From Streptomyces sp. Ru72 (GTDB lineage: Bacteria; Actinomycetota; Actinomycetes; Streptomycetales; Streptomycetaceae), in the NCBI RefSeq assembly GCF_002920635.1, contig NZ_PQSR01000079.1, positions 1 to 35,889 of the forward strand: a stretch of DNA of 35,889 nt. Reading direction: 5' to 3'. Position 1 is the first letter of the stretch; each line of letters begins with the position of its first letter. Position numbers and translations under genes: made by a program. The notes beneath the pieces were generated by a model. The model searched no databases, was not told where the DNA came from, and saw only the letters and a program-made list of their open reading frames with translations. This document shows positions 1 to 8,012 of this stretch, piece after piece.

Positions 1-139
1 CGCGCACACTCACCCGTAAGTCCTTGGCGACCTCGGCGTTGGAGGCACCTGCAGCGAATCGCTCCGCGGCCTCCAGCCGGATCCGCTCGCGAAACGCCTG
101 CCGTTCAGGCGTCAGCCCACCACCCTGCGGATATCTCAC
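1..139 (-). CDS. IS630-type transposase, N-terminal part (runs off the left edge)
   Basis: Read leftward from a GTG at 139-137, the frame stays open to the window edge and gives about 46 residues beginning MRYPQGGGLTPERQAFRER, followed by a helix-turn-helix (AAERFAAGASNAEVAKDLRVS). This is the usual opening of the helix-turn-helix transposases of IS630-type elements in Streptomyces. A TGA lies two codons upstream in the same frame, so the GTG is the natural start. The catalytic DDE domain would lie outside the window, so whether the element is intact cannot be judged. I could not place its terminal repeat in 140-300. Confidence 0.7.
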   Translation of the reverse strand, partial: MRYPQGGGLTPERQAFRERIRLEAAERFAAGASNAEVAKDLRVSVR

Positions 140-672
140 ACAACAGGCATACCGCGACGATCACACATCGTCAGCCCTCAACGACATCACGCCAGCAAGG
201 TCAGTAGCCGTCAGCCGGCAGGGCCGGCGATTCAATTCCGCTGGACGGCAGACCCTCGAGGCTGGCTCGGTCGGGACTGCTGCGAGGCAGATGGCGTCGT
301 TCGGCTCCATGAGCCGGTCGCGGCGGGGCGCCGGGCGGGATCGGCGATCAAAGCCGTGACCTGGTGCCGATGGGGTATCAGCACCCGCCGGACGGCAGAT
401 GGCACACCGAACGGCCCCGGACGGGTGCAACAAAGCTCTGCAGCTGCGGACGAAACTGCCCAGTGCTGCCGCGGCTGTCGACGGCGGAGGGTGTGGGAAC
501 CAACGGCGGATGGTGCAAACCGCTGGTTCCCCTTGCGGTGCTCGGCCGTCGCGCATTCAACTCCCGTACGGGGTAAGGCGTCAAGGAGTCGAGAAGGGGT
601 TTGTGACGCAACCTCGTGAAGCAACACCGCGGGGTGGGACCACGGTCGTTCCAAGAGGTCGAAGTCGACGGC
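140..672. other. Intergenic stretch without a recognisable gene
   Basis: Several overlapping frames of 60-150 codons are open on both strands, but none has a convincing ribosome site and their translations are Arg/Pro/Ser-rich low-complexity strings typical of out-of-frame GC-rich DNA. The stretch probably holds the end of the IS630 element and part of the upstream region of the chitinase gene. Confidence 0.5.
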
Positions 673-721
673 GACAGGAACCTTTCCTGTCAATTCTCTT
701 GCGCGCTACTGTCTTCAGTAG
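673..721. promoter_or_regulatory. Two perfect inverted repeats upstream of the chitinase gene
   Basis: GACAGGAA (673-680) and TTCCTGTC (684-691) are perfect 8-base arms around a 3-base centre. Fifteen bases further on, CTACTG (706-711) and CAGTAG (716-721) are perfect 6-base arms around TCTT. A TTGACT at 722-727 directly after the second repeat could be a -35 element. The repeats end about 70 bases before the chitinase start and could be operator sites. I saw no match to the DasR site (consensus near TGGTCTAGACCA). Confidence 0.4.
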
Positions 722-792
722 TTGACTGCGCGCTGCTCGGCCGCCCTTCTCCCCCCTCAACCGGTCTCTCACCAGCCTCAGTTGGATGGCCC

Positions 793-2199
793 ATGCGTAG
801 AAGACATCTGTCCCCCCTCGTCGGTTTCCTTGCGGCGGCCTCCCTGCTCAGTGCCACCCCTGACGCCCAGGCAGCTGCCAACCCCGGTCCCGGCTTCCCC
901 GCCCAGTACGTCGCGCCCTGGGTGGAGACCTGGAACTCCCCGTCCGCCATGGCGAACGCCCAGGCCGCGACCGGCGTCAACCACTTCCACCTGGCGTTCG
1001 TCATCAGTGACGGCACCTGTAACGCCACCTTCAACGGCAACATGTCGATCAGCGACGCCGGCTGGACCAGCGCGATCAACAACCTGCGGGCCTCCGGCGG
1101 CGACGTCATCGCCTCCTTCGGCGGCGCCGCCGGCACCGAACTCGCCCAGGCCTGCAGCACTGTGTCAGCGCTCCAGGCCCAGTACCAACGCGTCATCGAC
1201 ACGCTCAACCTCACCCGGCTCGACTTCGACATCGAGGGGTCGGCACTCAAGGACACCGCCGCCAACGACCGCCGCAACCAGGCCCTCGCGGGCCTCCAGG
1301 CGGCTGCCGCGGCCGCGGGGCGGAAGCTGGACATCGACTACACGCTGCCGACGAACCCCAACGGTCTCGACTCGGACGGGCTGAGCCTGGTCGACAACGC
1401 CAAGTCCCGCAATGTGAACGTCAACCTGGTCAACATCATGACCATGGACTACTACCAGAACGTCTCCGACATGGGTTCGGCCGCCATCAGCGCCGCCAAC
1501 GCACTCCACACCCAGCTGGGGAACGTCTGGACCGCGAAGACCTCCGCCCAGCTGTGGGCCATGGAAGGCAACACCCCCATGATCGGCGTGAACGACTCGC
1601 TCAACGAGGTCTTCACCACCGGCAACGCCACCACGCTCACCAACTTCGCCAAGTCCAACGGCATCCAGCAGATCGGCTACTGGTCCCTGGGCCGGGACAA
1701 GGCCTGCGCGACCGACGGCACGCTCTCCGACACCTGCAGCGGCACCCCGCAGAGTCCCTACCAGTTCGCCGGCATCTTCGAGGGCGTCAGCGGTGGCGGC
1801 GGTGGCACCACTCACACCGGCCCGATCACCGGCTACGCGGGCCTCTGCCTCGACGACAAGGGCGCTTCCACGGCCAACGGCAATCCGATCCAGGTCTACA
1901 CCTGCAACGGGACGAACGCCCAGACCTGGACGGTCAACGACTCCGAGCACACCCTCCGGGTGCTCGGGAAGTGCCTGGACGTCACGGCCGGCGGCACCGC
2001 CAACGGCACCAAGGTGCAGCTGTACGACTGCAACGGCACGGGCGCGCAGGTATGGGTCCCGCAGTCCGACGGCTCGCTGCTCAACCCGCAGTCGGGCAAG
2101 TGTCTCGACGACACCGGCTGGTCCACCACACCCGGCACGCAGTCCCAGATCTGGTCCTGCACCGGCAGCGCCAACCAGAAGTGGAACCTCCCCGCCTGA
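793..2199 (+). CDS. Secreted GH18 chitinase with C-terminal ricin-type (CBM13) domain
   Basis: A predicted endo-acting chitinase exported by the Sec pathway. The 468-residue protein begins with a signal peptide (MRRRHLSPLV, then a hydrophobic stretch ending near ATPDAQA, residues 24-27). A GH18 barrel follows at about residues 35-330. Its catalytic motif is LDFDIEG, with D144, D146 and E148 (the acid/base) matching the DxDxE core; the outer Asp of the full DxxDxDxE motif is Thr here, as in some actinobacterial GH18 groups. A Gly-rich linker near residue 335 leads into a ricin-type beta-trefoil with three repeats carrying the GKCLDVT- and QxW-type motifs. The ATG at 793 is chosen because the signal peptide starts there; the frame is open further upstream, but those residues do not look coding. 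The lyase-like gene starts 43 bases downstream with no visible terminator, so the two are probably co-transcribed. Confidence 0.9.
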   Translation: MRRRHLSPLVGFLAAASLLSATPDAQAAANPGPGFPAQYVAPWVETWNSPSAMANAQAATGVNHFHLAFVISDGTCNATFNGNMSISDAGWTSAINNLRASGGDVIASFGGAAGTELAQACSTVSALQAQYQRVIDTLNLTRLDFDIEGSALKDTAANDRRNQALAGLQAAAAAAGRKLDIDYTLPTNPNGLDSDGLSLVDNAKSRNVNVNLVNIMTMDYYQNVSDMGSAAISAANALHTQLGNVWTAKTSAQLWAMEGNTPMIGVNDSLNEVFTTGNATTLTNFAKSNGIQQIGYWSLGRDKACATDGTLSDTCSGTPQSPYQFAGIFEGVSGGGGGTTHTGPITGYAGLCLDDKGASTANGNPIQVYTCNGTNAQTWTVNDSEHTLRVLGKCLDVTAGGTANGTKVQLYDCNGTGAQVWVPQSDGSLLNPQSGKCLDDTGWSTTPGTQSQIWSCTGSANQKWNLPA

Positions 2200-2242
2200 T
2201 CCGTTCCGCACCGGTAAGAGCAGTCCGAAAGGCGAAACCGCC

Positions 2243-3895
2243 ATGCAACTGCGTCAACTTCTGCGGCGGATCCGCGCCGCAACCGTGCTTCCCGGAACAC
2301 TCGCGGCCGCGTCGGCCCTCCTCTGCGGCACCCTCGCCGGGCCGGCCGCCGCACAGGGCACCGCCGTCACCCAGGTGGCGGTCGCCGCCTCGCCCACCAC
2401 CTTCACCCACCCGGGCGTCATGGTCAGCAGACCCCAGCTGGACTACGTCCGCACCCAGGTACAGGCAGGCGCCCAGCCGTGGGCGTCCGCCTACCAGCAG
2501 ATGACGTCCAGCTCCTATGCCTCGCTCTCGCGCGTCCCCAAGCCGTGGTCCGTTGTCGAGTGCGGCCCCTACTCCGACCCCAACCACGGCTGCACCGACG
2601 AACGGCAGGACGCCATCGCGGCCTACACCGACGCGCTGATCTGGTACATCAGCCGCGACAGCCGGTACGCCGACAAGTCCATCGAGTTGATGAACGCGTG
2701 GTCAGCCGTGATCACCGACCACACCAACAGCAACGCCCCGCTGCAGACGGGCTGGGCGGGTTCGGTGTGGCCCCGGGCCGCCGAGATCATCCGTTACACG
2801 TACACCGGCTGGTCCGCCTCGGACATCGGCCGTTTCACGGCGATGCTGCGGAACGTCTACCTCCCCGAGGTCATCAACGGATCCAACAGCAATGGCAACT
2901 GGGAACTGTCGATGATGGAGGCCGCCGTCGGCATCTCCGTCTTCATCGAGGACCCGGTCAGCTACGACTCGGCCATCAAGCGATACCTGAACCGGGTCCC
3001 GGCCTACATCTACCTGTCCTCGGACGGCTCCCTCCCCAAGACGGTGCCCGGCAGTGGCCTGGACACCTCGCAAAAGATCATCGGCTACTGGCAGGGGCAG
3101 TCGACCTTCGTCACGGGTCTCACCCAGGAGACCTGCCGTGACTTGACCCACACCGGGTACGGCATCTCTGCGATCTCGCATGTCGCGGAGACCGCGCTGA
3201 TCCAGGGCCAGGACCTGTACCCGCAGGTCGGTGAGCGGCTGCGGCAGGCTCTGGGCTTCCAGACCACCTACGAGAACGGCGCCGCGGTCCCGTCCTGGCT
3301 GTGCAGCGGCACGCTCAACCTCGGCCTGGGCCCGGTCACCGAGCCTGGCTTCAACGCCATGCACAACCGGTACGGCTATGCGATGGCCAACACCCAGTCG
3401 TACACGGAGTCGCACCGCCCACAAGGCACCAACAACCTCTTCGTGGCATGGGAGACACTGACCAACGCCGACAACCCCTATGTGGCGTCCGGAACACCTC
3501 CACCGCCGTCCCCGGCCGGTCCGATCACCGGAATCGGCGGCAAGTGCGTCGACGTCACCGGGGCCAACAACGCCGATGGCACCGCCATCCAGCTCTGGGA
3601 CTGCAACGGCAGCGCGGCCCAACAGTGGATCGTCGCCACCGACGGATCCCTGCGGTCCCTCGGCAAGTGCATGGACGTCACCGCCGCCGGCACTGCGGAC
3701 GGCACCAAGGTCCAGCTGTACTCGTGCAACGGAACCGGTGCGCAGCAGTGGAAGCCCCAGGCGAACGGCACGCTCGTGAACCCGGCGTCCGGCAAGTGCC
3801 TGGACGCCACCGGGCAGAGTTCCGCCAACGGCACCCGGCTGCAGATCTGGAGCTGCGCCGGCACCACCAATCAACTGTGGAACCTGCCGACGTGA
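2243..3895 (+). CDS. Secreted alginate-lyase-like protein with ricin-type (CBM13) domain
   Basis: A 550-residue exported protein. Residues 1-37 form a signal peptide (twin-Arg-free, hydrophobic core ALLCGTLAGPAAA). Residues about 50-420 resemble the alpha/alpha-toroid alginate lyase family (Pfam Alginate_lyase), with Trp-rich helices, a GCTDERQDA segment and an SNGNWELSM segment where the family has its Asn/His active-site region. The substrate is not proven; other uronate polymers or non-catalytic roles are possible. A Pro-rich linker near residue 425 leads to a ricin-type trefoil whose last two repeats are nearly the same as those in the chitinase just upstream, pointing to duplication or shuffling of the module. 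GAAAGG at 2227-2232 is the ribosome site for the ATG at 2243. It probably shares a transcript with the chitinase. Confidence 0.82.
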   Translation: MQLRQLLRRIRAATVLPGTLAAASALLCGTLAGPAAAQGTAVTQVAVAASPTTFTHPGVMVSRPQLDYVRTQVQAGAQPWASAYQQMTSSSYASLSRVPKPWSVVECGPYSDPNHGCTDERQDAIAAYTDALIWYISRDSRYADKSIELMNAWSAVITDHTNSNAPLQTGWAGSVWPRAAEIIRYTYTGWSASDIGRFTAMLRNVYLPEVINGSNSNGNWELSMMEAAVGISVFIEDPVSYDSAIKRYLNRVPAYIYLSSDGSLPKTVPGSGLDTSQKIIGYWQGQSTFVTGLTQETCRDLTHTGYGISAISHVAETALIQGQDLYPQVGERLRQALGFQTTYENGAAVPSWLCSGTLNLGLGPVTEPGFNAMHNRYGYAMANTQSYTESHRPQGTNNLFVAWETLTNADNPYVASGTPPPPSPAGPITGIGGKCVDVTGANNADGTAIQLWDCNGSAAQQWIVATDGSLRSLGKCMDVTAAGTADGTKVQLYSCNGTGAQQWKPQANGTLVNPASGKCLDATGQSSANGTRLQIWSCAGTTNQLWNLPT

Positions 3896-3906
3896 TACGG
3901 CGCGAT

Positions 3907-3921
3907 CGGTGACAGTCACCG
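3907..3921. promoter_or_regulatory. Perfect 15-base palindrome after the lyase-like gene
   Basis: CGGTGAC and GTCACCG flank a single A. With no loop it is a poor RNA hairpin and looks more like a protein-binding site. It lies 9 bases after the stop codon at 3895, and its target gene, if any, is unclear. Confidence 0.25.
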
Positions 3922-4362
3922 CAGGATCATCAGTCCTCCCGCCAGGCGGTGTCGGGGGCGACGGCACCGCCCAGTCGGTCATCCAGGAAGCGGTCGGGTG
4001 CGCGGTCATGCCCCGGACTCGGATGCGGTGGCGGGCGCCCTCGAAACACACACAGCCGCACCCCCGTGAGGCGGCGGGTGGTCGAGCAGCGAATCGGATC
4101 AGTAGGAGGTGGAGGTGACCGGAGGAAAGCCGAAACCGGCCAAGCTCCCCGGGGCGGAGGAGCCAGGCCTGGTGCAAAGCAATCCCCCGGTCCGCCGCCG
4201 AGACGGCGGCCGAGGCCGTCCACGAACCGCGCAGGCACGCCCGTCGAGAGGGTCCGAGCCGCCGCCGCTCGTACACGGTGAGCTACACCGTCAGTCCGGG
4301 ACGGCAAGGCCCCCGAGACGCTCCGGTACGGCTCAAGGCGGGACCTGTGCCGGACCGGGGAC
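3922..4362. other. Gap between convergent genes
   Basis: No gene is recognised. Open frames here translate to low-complexity Arg/Pro/Gly strings with no family resemblance. A short GC-rich hairpin at 4194-4210 is the only structure noted. Confidence 0.5.
4194..4210. terminator. Possible terminator hairpin between convergent genes
   Basis: GCCGCC and GGCGGC pair around a GAGAC loop. There is no T-run. Its position between a rightward gene ending at 3895 and a leftward gene ending at 4363 suits a bidirectional terminator, but the stem is short. Confidence 0.3.
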
Positions 4363-5442
4363 TCAGTGGGTCTCGGTGACCTTCGCCAGGGCACGTGGGG
4401 CGTCCGGGTCCTGGCCGCGCGCGGTGGTGATCTCATAGGCCAGCAGCTGTAGCGGCAGGATCTGGAGGATCGGCTGGATCTCCTCGGGTACCCCGGAGGT
4501 CGGCAGTACGAATCCTGCGGAAGCGGCGTCGACCGCGGACCGGTTCCCGACCACGACCAGGTCGGCGCCGCGGTCGCGCAGCCGGTCGAGCACCGGCTGC
4601 AGGGCCTGGCCGCCCCTGCCGTCGGGTACCACGGCGATGATCGGCGAGACGTTGTCGACCATGGCGAGCGGGCCGTGCAGCAGATCCGCGCCGGAGAAGG
4701 AGAGCGCGGGGATGTAACTGGTCTCCATCAGCTTCAGCGCCGCCTCCTTGGCCGTCGGGTAGCCGTAGCCCCGGGAGGTGAGGATCAGGCGCTCGGCGAA
4801 GCGGTACCGCGCGGCCAGCCGGGCCACCTCGGCCTGCCGGGCGAGGATCTGCTCGGTGAGGTCCGGCAGCTGCGCGGCGACGGAGGTGCGCCGGGAGTCC
4901 GCGCCGTCGCGAAGGCGGTCGACGAGCAGGTACAGCGACAGCAGTTGGGCGGTGTACGTCTTGGTGGCCGGGAGCGCCTTCTCCGGACCGGCCAGGACGT
5001 CGATGTGGAACTCGGAGACCTCGGCGAGTGGGGAGGCGGGGTTGTTGGTCACCGCCAGGGTGATCGCCCCTGCCTCTCGGGCCGCCCTGGTCGACGCCAC
5101 CAGATCGGGCGAGCCGCCGGACTGGCTGACCGTGACGACCAGGACATCGGTCAGGTTCTGCTGGGCGCCGTAGGCCGTGGTGGTGGACATCGAGGTGAGG
5201 CCGGCCGGCATCCCCAGCAGTACCTCGACCAGGTACTTGGCGTACAGCGCCGCATTGTCGGAGGTACCGCGCGCGGTGAGCAGCACGAAGCGGGGCCTGC
5301 GGGCGGCGATCAGATCGGCGGTGCGGTGGATCTGCGGTGCGCCCTCAGCCAGGATGCGCCGCAGCACCGCAGGTTGCTGCGCCATCTCGGCGGACATCGT
5401 CCGGCCCGGTCGGTGCTGCTCTGCCTGGTTCTCGGTGGGCAT
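4363..5442 (-). CDS. SIS-domain sugar-phosphate isomerase/deaminase (glucosamine-6-phosphate deaminase-like)
   Basis: A 359-residue cytoplasmic protein made of two SIS domains, like the isomerase half of GlmS without the glutaminase domain. The phosphosugar-binding motif SQSGGSPD lies at residues 106-113. The second domain carries the GlmS-type catalytic segment: E240 in LMETSYI and H256 in LLHGPLA. The C-terminus ends ALAKVTETH with the active-site Lys at 354; this KVTxT tail is typical of the SIS-type deaminases (NagB-II, GlmD, AgaS). The likely reaction is removal of ammonia from an amino-sugar phosphate such as glucosamine-6-phosphate to give fructose-6-phosphate. An upstream ATG at 5475 overlaps the kinase stop, but the ATG at 5442 has AGGAG placed 8 bases ahead and is preferred. 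It is the last gene of the permease-kinase-SIS operon, 25 bases after the kinase. Confidence 0.82.
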   Translation of the reverse strand: MPTENQAEQHRPGRTMSAEMAQQPAVLRRILAEGAPQIHRTADLIAARRPRFVLLTARGTSDNAALYAKYLVEVLLGMPAGLTSMSTTTAYGAQQNLTDVLVVTVSQSGGSPDLVASTRAAREAGAITLAVTNNPASPLAEVSEFHIDVLAGPEKALPATKTYTAQLLSLYLLVDRLRDGADSRRTSVAAQLPDLTEQILARQAEVARLAARYRFAERLILTSRGYGYPTAKEAALKLMETSYIPALSFSGADLLHGPLAMVDNVSPIIAVVPDGRGGQALQPVLDRLRDRGADLVVVGNRSAVDAASAGFVLPTSGVPEEIQPILQILPLQLLAYEITTARGQDPDAPRALAKVTETH

Positions 5443-5467
5443 GAGCGAGGACTCCTGTCGGTGGTTC

Positions 5468-6448
5468 TCAGGCATCGGCGGCCTGTGCGGCGACCGCGTC
5501 CAGCGCCAGGATGACGGCTCCGGTGAGCGGTGCGCTCTCGGTGAAGTGCGCGGGGACCAGCCTCGGCGGGAAGGGCACGGCCCGCTCGAGGACCCGCCGG
5601 AGGCGGGGCAGGATCCGGTCCGCGGCGCGGGTCAGACCGCCGCCGGCCGCGATGGTGTCCGGGTCCAGGGCGATCGCCAGATTGGCGAGGTGCACGCCGA
5701 GGGTGTCGAGGGCGTCGTCGAGGAACCGGGCCACTTCGGCGTCCTGCTCGGCGAGGGCGAAGACCTCGGCGGTGGTCACCGGGCGGCCGAGGAGCGCCGA
5801 GGCCCGGTCGCCGATGGCTCGCCCGGACACGTACTCCTCGAGCGGGGCGCGACCATCGGCCGCGCCCTGGGTGTCGGCGGTCCCCAGCAGCTGGGAGCCG
5901 ATCTCGCCGGCGGCCTGGTGGGCACCGCGCAGCACCCGTCCGTCGACCACGGTCGCGGCGGACAGCCCGGTGCCGAGGTTGAGGAAGATCCCGCAAGCGG
6001 ACCCGGCCAGTGCGCCCCAGCGGGCCTCGGCCAGGGCAGCGGCCTTGACGTCGGTCTCGACGGCGACCGTGTCGGTCCCGAAGCCCTCCCGCAGGGTCGC
6101 GGCCAGGGCGAGCCGCTCCCAGCCGGGGTTGTTGGGCGCCAGCAGGATGCGGTCCTCCAGGACGATCCCGGGCGATGCGGCGGCGACCGCCCGCAGTGCG
6201 CCGTGGCCGTCGGCGGCGGTGCGTGCGGTCAGTGCGCGGCCGTGTTCGACGACCCGCCGCATGACCTGCTCGGCGCCTTGGTCGGCGAGGGTGGGGATGG
6301 CGTCACGGTGCAGGACGGTGCCGTCCGGGGCGGCGGTGGCCAGGGCGGTCTTGGTGCCGCCCAGGTCCACGGCCAGGACGTGGTACGAGGCCGGGCCGCC
6401 CCCGGCCGCGTCAGCGGCGCAGACGGCGGCGTCGGTGCCGGCGGTCAT
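5468..6448 (-). CDS. ROK-family sugar kinase
   Basis: A 326-residue cytoplasmic kinase of the ROK family. The ATP phosphate-binding loop is DLGGTK at residues 28-33; the catalytic Asp is D133 in an ETDVK segment that replaces the usual ENDAN; NLGTGLS follows near 157-162. The zinc-site motif normally found after GEIGH (CxCGxxGC) is absent: the sequence reads GEIGS at 180-184 and has no cysteines in the segment up to LEEYVSG. It probably phosphorylates the sugar imported by the neighbouring permease so that the SIS protein can act on it. The ATG at 6448 sits inside the permease stop region (ATGA overlap), so the two are translationally coupled. A much longer frame is open upstream but runs antisense to other genes. 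Confidence 0.85.
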   Translation of the reverse strand: MTAGTDAAVCAADAAGGGPASYHVLAVDLGGTKTALATAAPDGTVLHRDAIPTLADQGAEQVMRRVVEHGRALTARTAADGHGALRAVAAASPGIVLEDRILLAPNNPGWERLALAATLREGFGTDTVAVETDVKAAALAEARWGALAGSACGIFLNLGTGLSAATVVDGRVLRGAHQAAGEIGSQLLGTADTQGAADGRAPLEEYVSGRAIGDRASALLGRPVTTAEVFALAEQDAEVARFLDDALDTLGVHLANLAIALDPDTIAAGGGLTRAADRILPRLRRVLERAVPFPPRLVPAHFTESAPLTGAVILALDAVAAQAADA

Positions 6449-7902
6449 GCGGTGGCCGCCTGCTCGACGATGTCGTCGTCCGCGTCGAGGTACTCCTCGC
6501 GGATCTGCTTGTCGCCGAACGGCCAGATGCGCTCCTTGCGGGCCCACGCGAGGAAGGCCAGCCCGCCCAGGGCGACCCAGGCCAGCGACCACTCGATGGG
6601 GTGGCGGCCGGGGGCGTTGTGGTCGGCACGCACATAGATGTAGGCCCACCCGGCGAAGGCCAGGATGCTGGGCAGCGGGTACAGCCACATCCGGTACGGG
6701 CGGTGCAGCCGCGGCTGGCGCTTGCGCAGCACGGTGAGCGCGACGATCTGCGAGAGCGTCTGGACCAGCACCATCACGGTGGTGAGCAGCTGGATGAGGG
6801 TGCCCATGTCGGTATGACGGCCGATCATGAAGCCGGCGGCGGTGATGACGCCCATGGTGACCAGCCCCACGGTCGGAAAGCCGTGCCTGGGGTGCAGCCG
6901 GGCGAAGGAGCGGAAGAAGACGCCGTCGCGTGCCGCGTCGTACGGCACCCGGGAGCCCGCCAGCAGGCCCGCCAGGACGGAGGCGAACGCGGTGACCAGA
7001 ATGAGGGTGGTGACGGTCTCCGCCGGGCCGCGGCCCCAGGCCTGTTCCAGGACCACCGAGGCCATCGACTGGTAGACGGCGGAATTCGGATCGAGCATCC
7101 GGTGCCAGTCGACCGCGCCCAGCACCCCGACCTGCAGCAGCAGATAGATGACCATGACGCCCAAGACGGCGGTGACCGTGGAACGAGGCAGAGTGCGGCC
7201 GGGGTTCTTCAGCTCGCCGCCGAGGTAGGCGGCGGTGTTGTAGCCGAGGTAGTCGTACACGCCCACCGCGAGGCCGGCCCCGAAACCGGTCCAGAACTTG
7301 CCGCCGAGCAGGTCGAACGCGCCGGCCGGGTAGTCGAACGCGTTGCCGGCGTGGAAGTGCGAGTACGCGGCGATCAGGACGAGCGCCACCGCGAGCAGCA
7401 TGACGACCCACATGGCCGTGGTCAGCCGGGCGATGGAGTCGACCCTGCGCCACAGAAGCCACACGATGAGGGCGATCAGGGCGAGTCCGACGAGGTCTCC
7501 CGAGGCCGAGCCCATCGACGGCCACAGATAGCCCAGGTACTGCACCAGACCGACGATGCCGGTGGACATGATCAGCGGGATGAAGAGGATGGCCGTCCAC
7601 ACGAAGAGGAAGGGCATCAGCTTGCCGGTGCGGTACTGGAACGCCTCGCGGAGGTAGACGTAGGTGCCTCCGGCGCCGGGCATGGCGGCGCCGAGCTCTG
7701 CCCACACCAGGCCGTCGACCAGAGCGAGCACGGCGCCGGCGATCCAGCCGACGATGGCCTGCGGACCGCCGAACGCGGCGACCATCAGGGGGATGGTGAT
7801 GAACGGGCCGACACCGACCATCTGGCTCATGTTCAGAGCGGTGGCCTGAAGCAGGCCTATCCGGCGGGCCAGGCCGCCGGCGGGGGGAGGGGACACGGAC
7901 AC
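6445..7902 (-). CDS. APC-superfamily permease
   Basis: A membrane transporter of about 485 residues with some 12 hydrophobic segments. The first helix region (LQATALNMSQMVGVGPFIT) carries the Gly-rich unwound motif typical of amino acid-polyamine-organocation transporters, where the substrate amine usually binds. The C-terminal tail is acidic (EEYLDADDDIVEQ). The frame opens with TTG at 7938, but a GTG at 7902 has AAAGG 7 bases ahead and is preferred. It is the first gene of the leftward operon and faces the ROK repressor across about 110 bases. APC permeases usually carry amino acids or amines, so the pairing with a sugar kinase and a SIS deaminase suggests an amino sugar or a sugar-amine conjugate as substrate; this is inference. 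Confidence 0.82.
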   Translation of the reverse strand: MSVSPPPAGGLARRIGLLQATALNMSQMVGVGPFITIPLMVAAFGGPQAIVGWIAGAVLALVDGLVWAELGAAMPGAGGTYVYLREAFQYRTGKLMPFLFVWTAILFIPLIMSTGIVGLVQYLGYLWPSMGSASGDLVGLALIALIVWLLWRRVDSIARLTTAMWVVMLLAVALVLIAAYSHFHAGNAFDYPAGAFDLLGGKFWTGFGAGLAVGVYDYLGYNTAAYLGGELKNPGRTLPRSTVTAVLGVMVIYLLLQVGVLGAVDWHRMLDPNSAVYQSMASVVLEQAWGRGPAETVTTLILVTAFASVLAGLLAGSRVPYDAARDGVFFRSFARLHPRHGFPTVGLVTMGVITAAGFMIGRHTDMGTLIQLLTTVMVLVQTLSQIVALTVLRKRQPRLHRPYRMWLYPLPSILAFAGWAYIYVRADHNAPGRHPIEWSLAWVALGGLAFLAWARKERIWPFGDKQIREEYLDADDDIVEQAATA

Positions 7903-7939
7903 GGTTGCGCCTTTGACGAGGGGGCGTGGGACGCGCAAA

Positions 7940-7960
7940 TGTAACGAGTCTTTCTTTACA
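7940..7960. promoter_or_regulatory. Putative ROK operator in the divergent promoter region
   Basis: TGTAA (7940-7944) and TTACA (7956-7960) form an inverted repeat with an 11-base spacer, inside an unusually A/T-rich patch between the divergent permease and ROK repressor genes. Known ROK repressor sites often contain TTTAC-like half sites. The same patch may hold promoter elements for both directions. Confidence 0.4.
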
Positions 7961-8012
7961 AATACAAGAGGCGTCGGAGAATGGAACGCGTAGCGATGGG
8001 AGGATGACGCTC

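Noticed and set aside
673..792. DasR-type site before the chitinase gene
   Set aside because: No sequence close to TGGTCTAGACCA was found between the repeats and the start codon.
2702..4276. A 524-codon leftward frame opposite the lyase-like gene
   Set aside because: It is antisense to a well-supported gene whose domains and signal peptide are clear, and its translation resembles no protein.
4363..7902. Fructoselysine (frl/fra)-type Amadori operon
   Set aside because: APC permease plus SIS protein recalls frlA/frlB, but the kinase is ROK rather than PfkB type and the SIS C-terminus (KVTETH) fits the glucosamine-6-phosphate deaminase group better. It is kept only as an alternative substrate idea.
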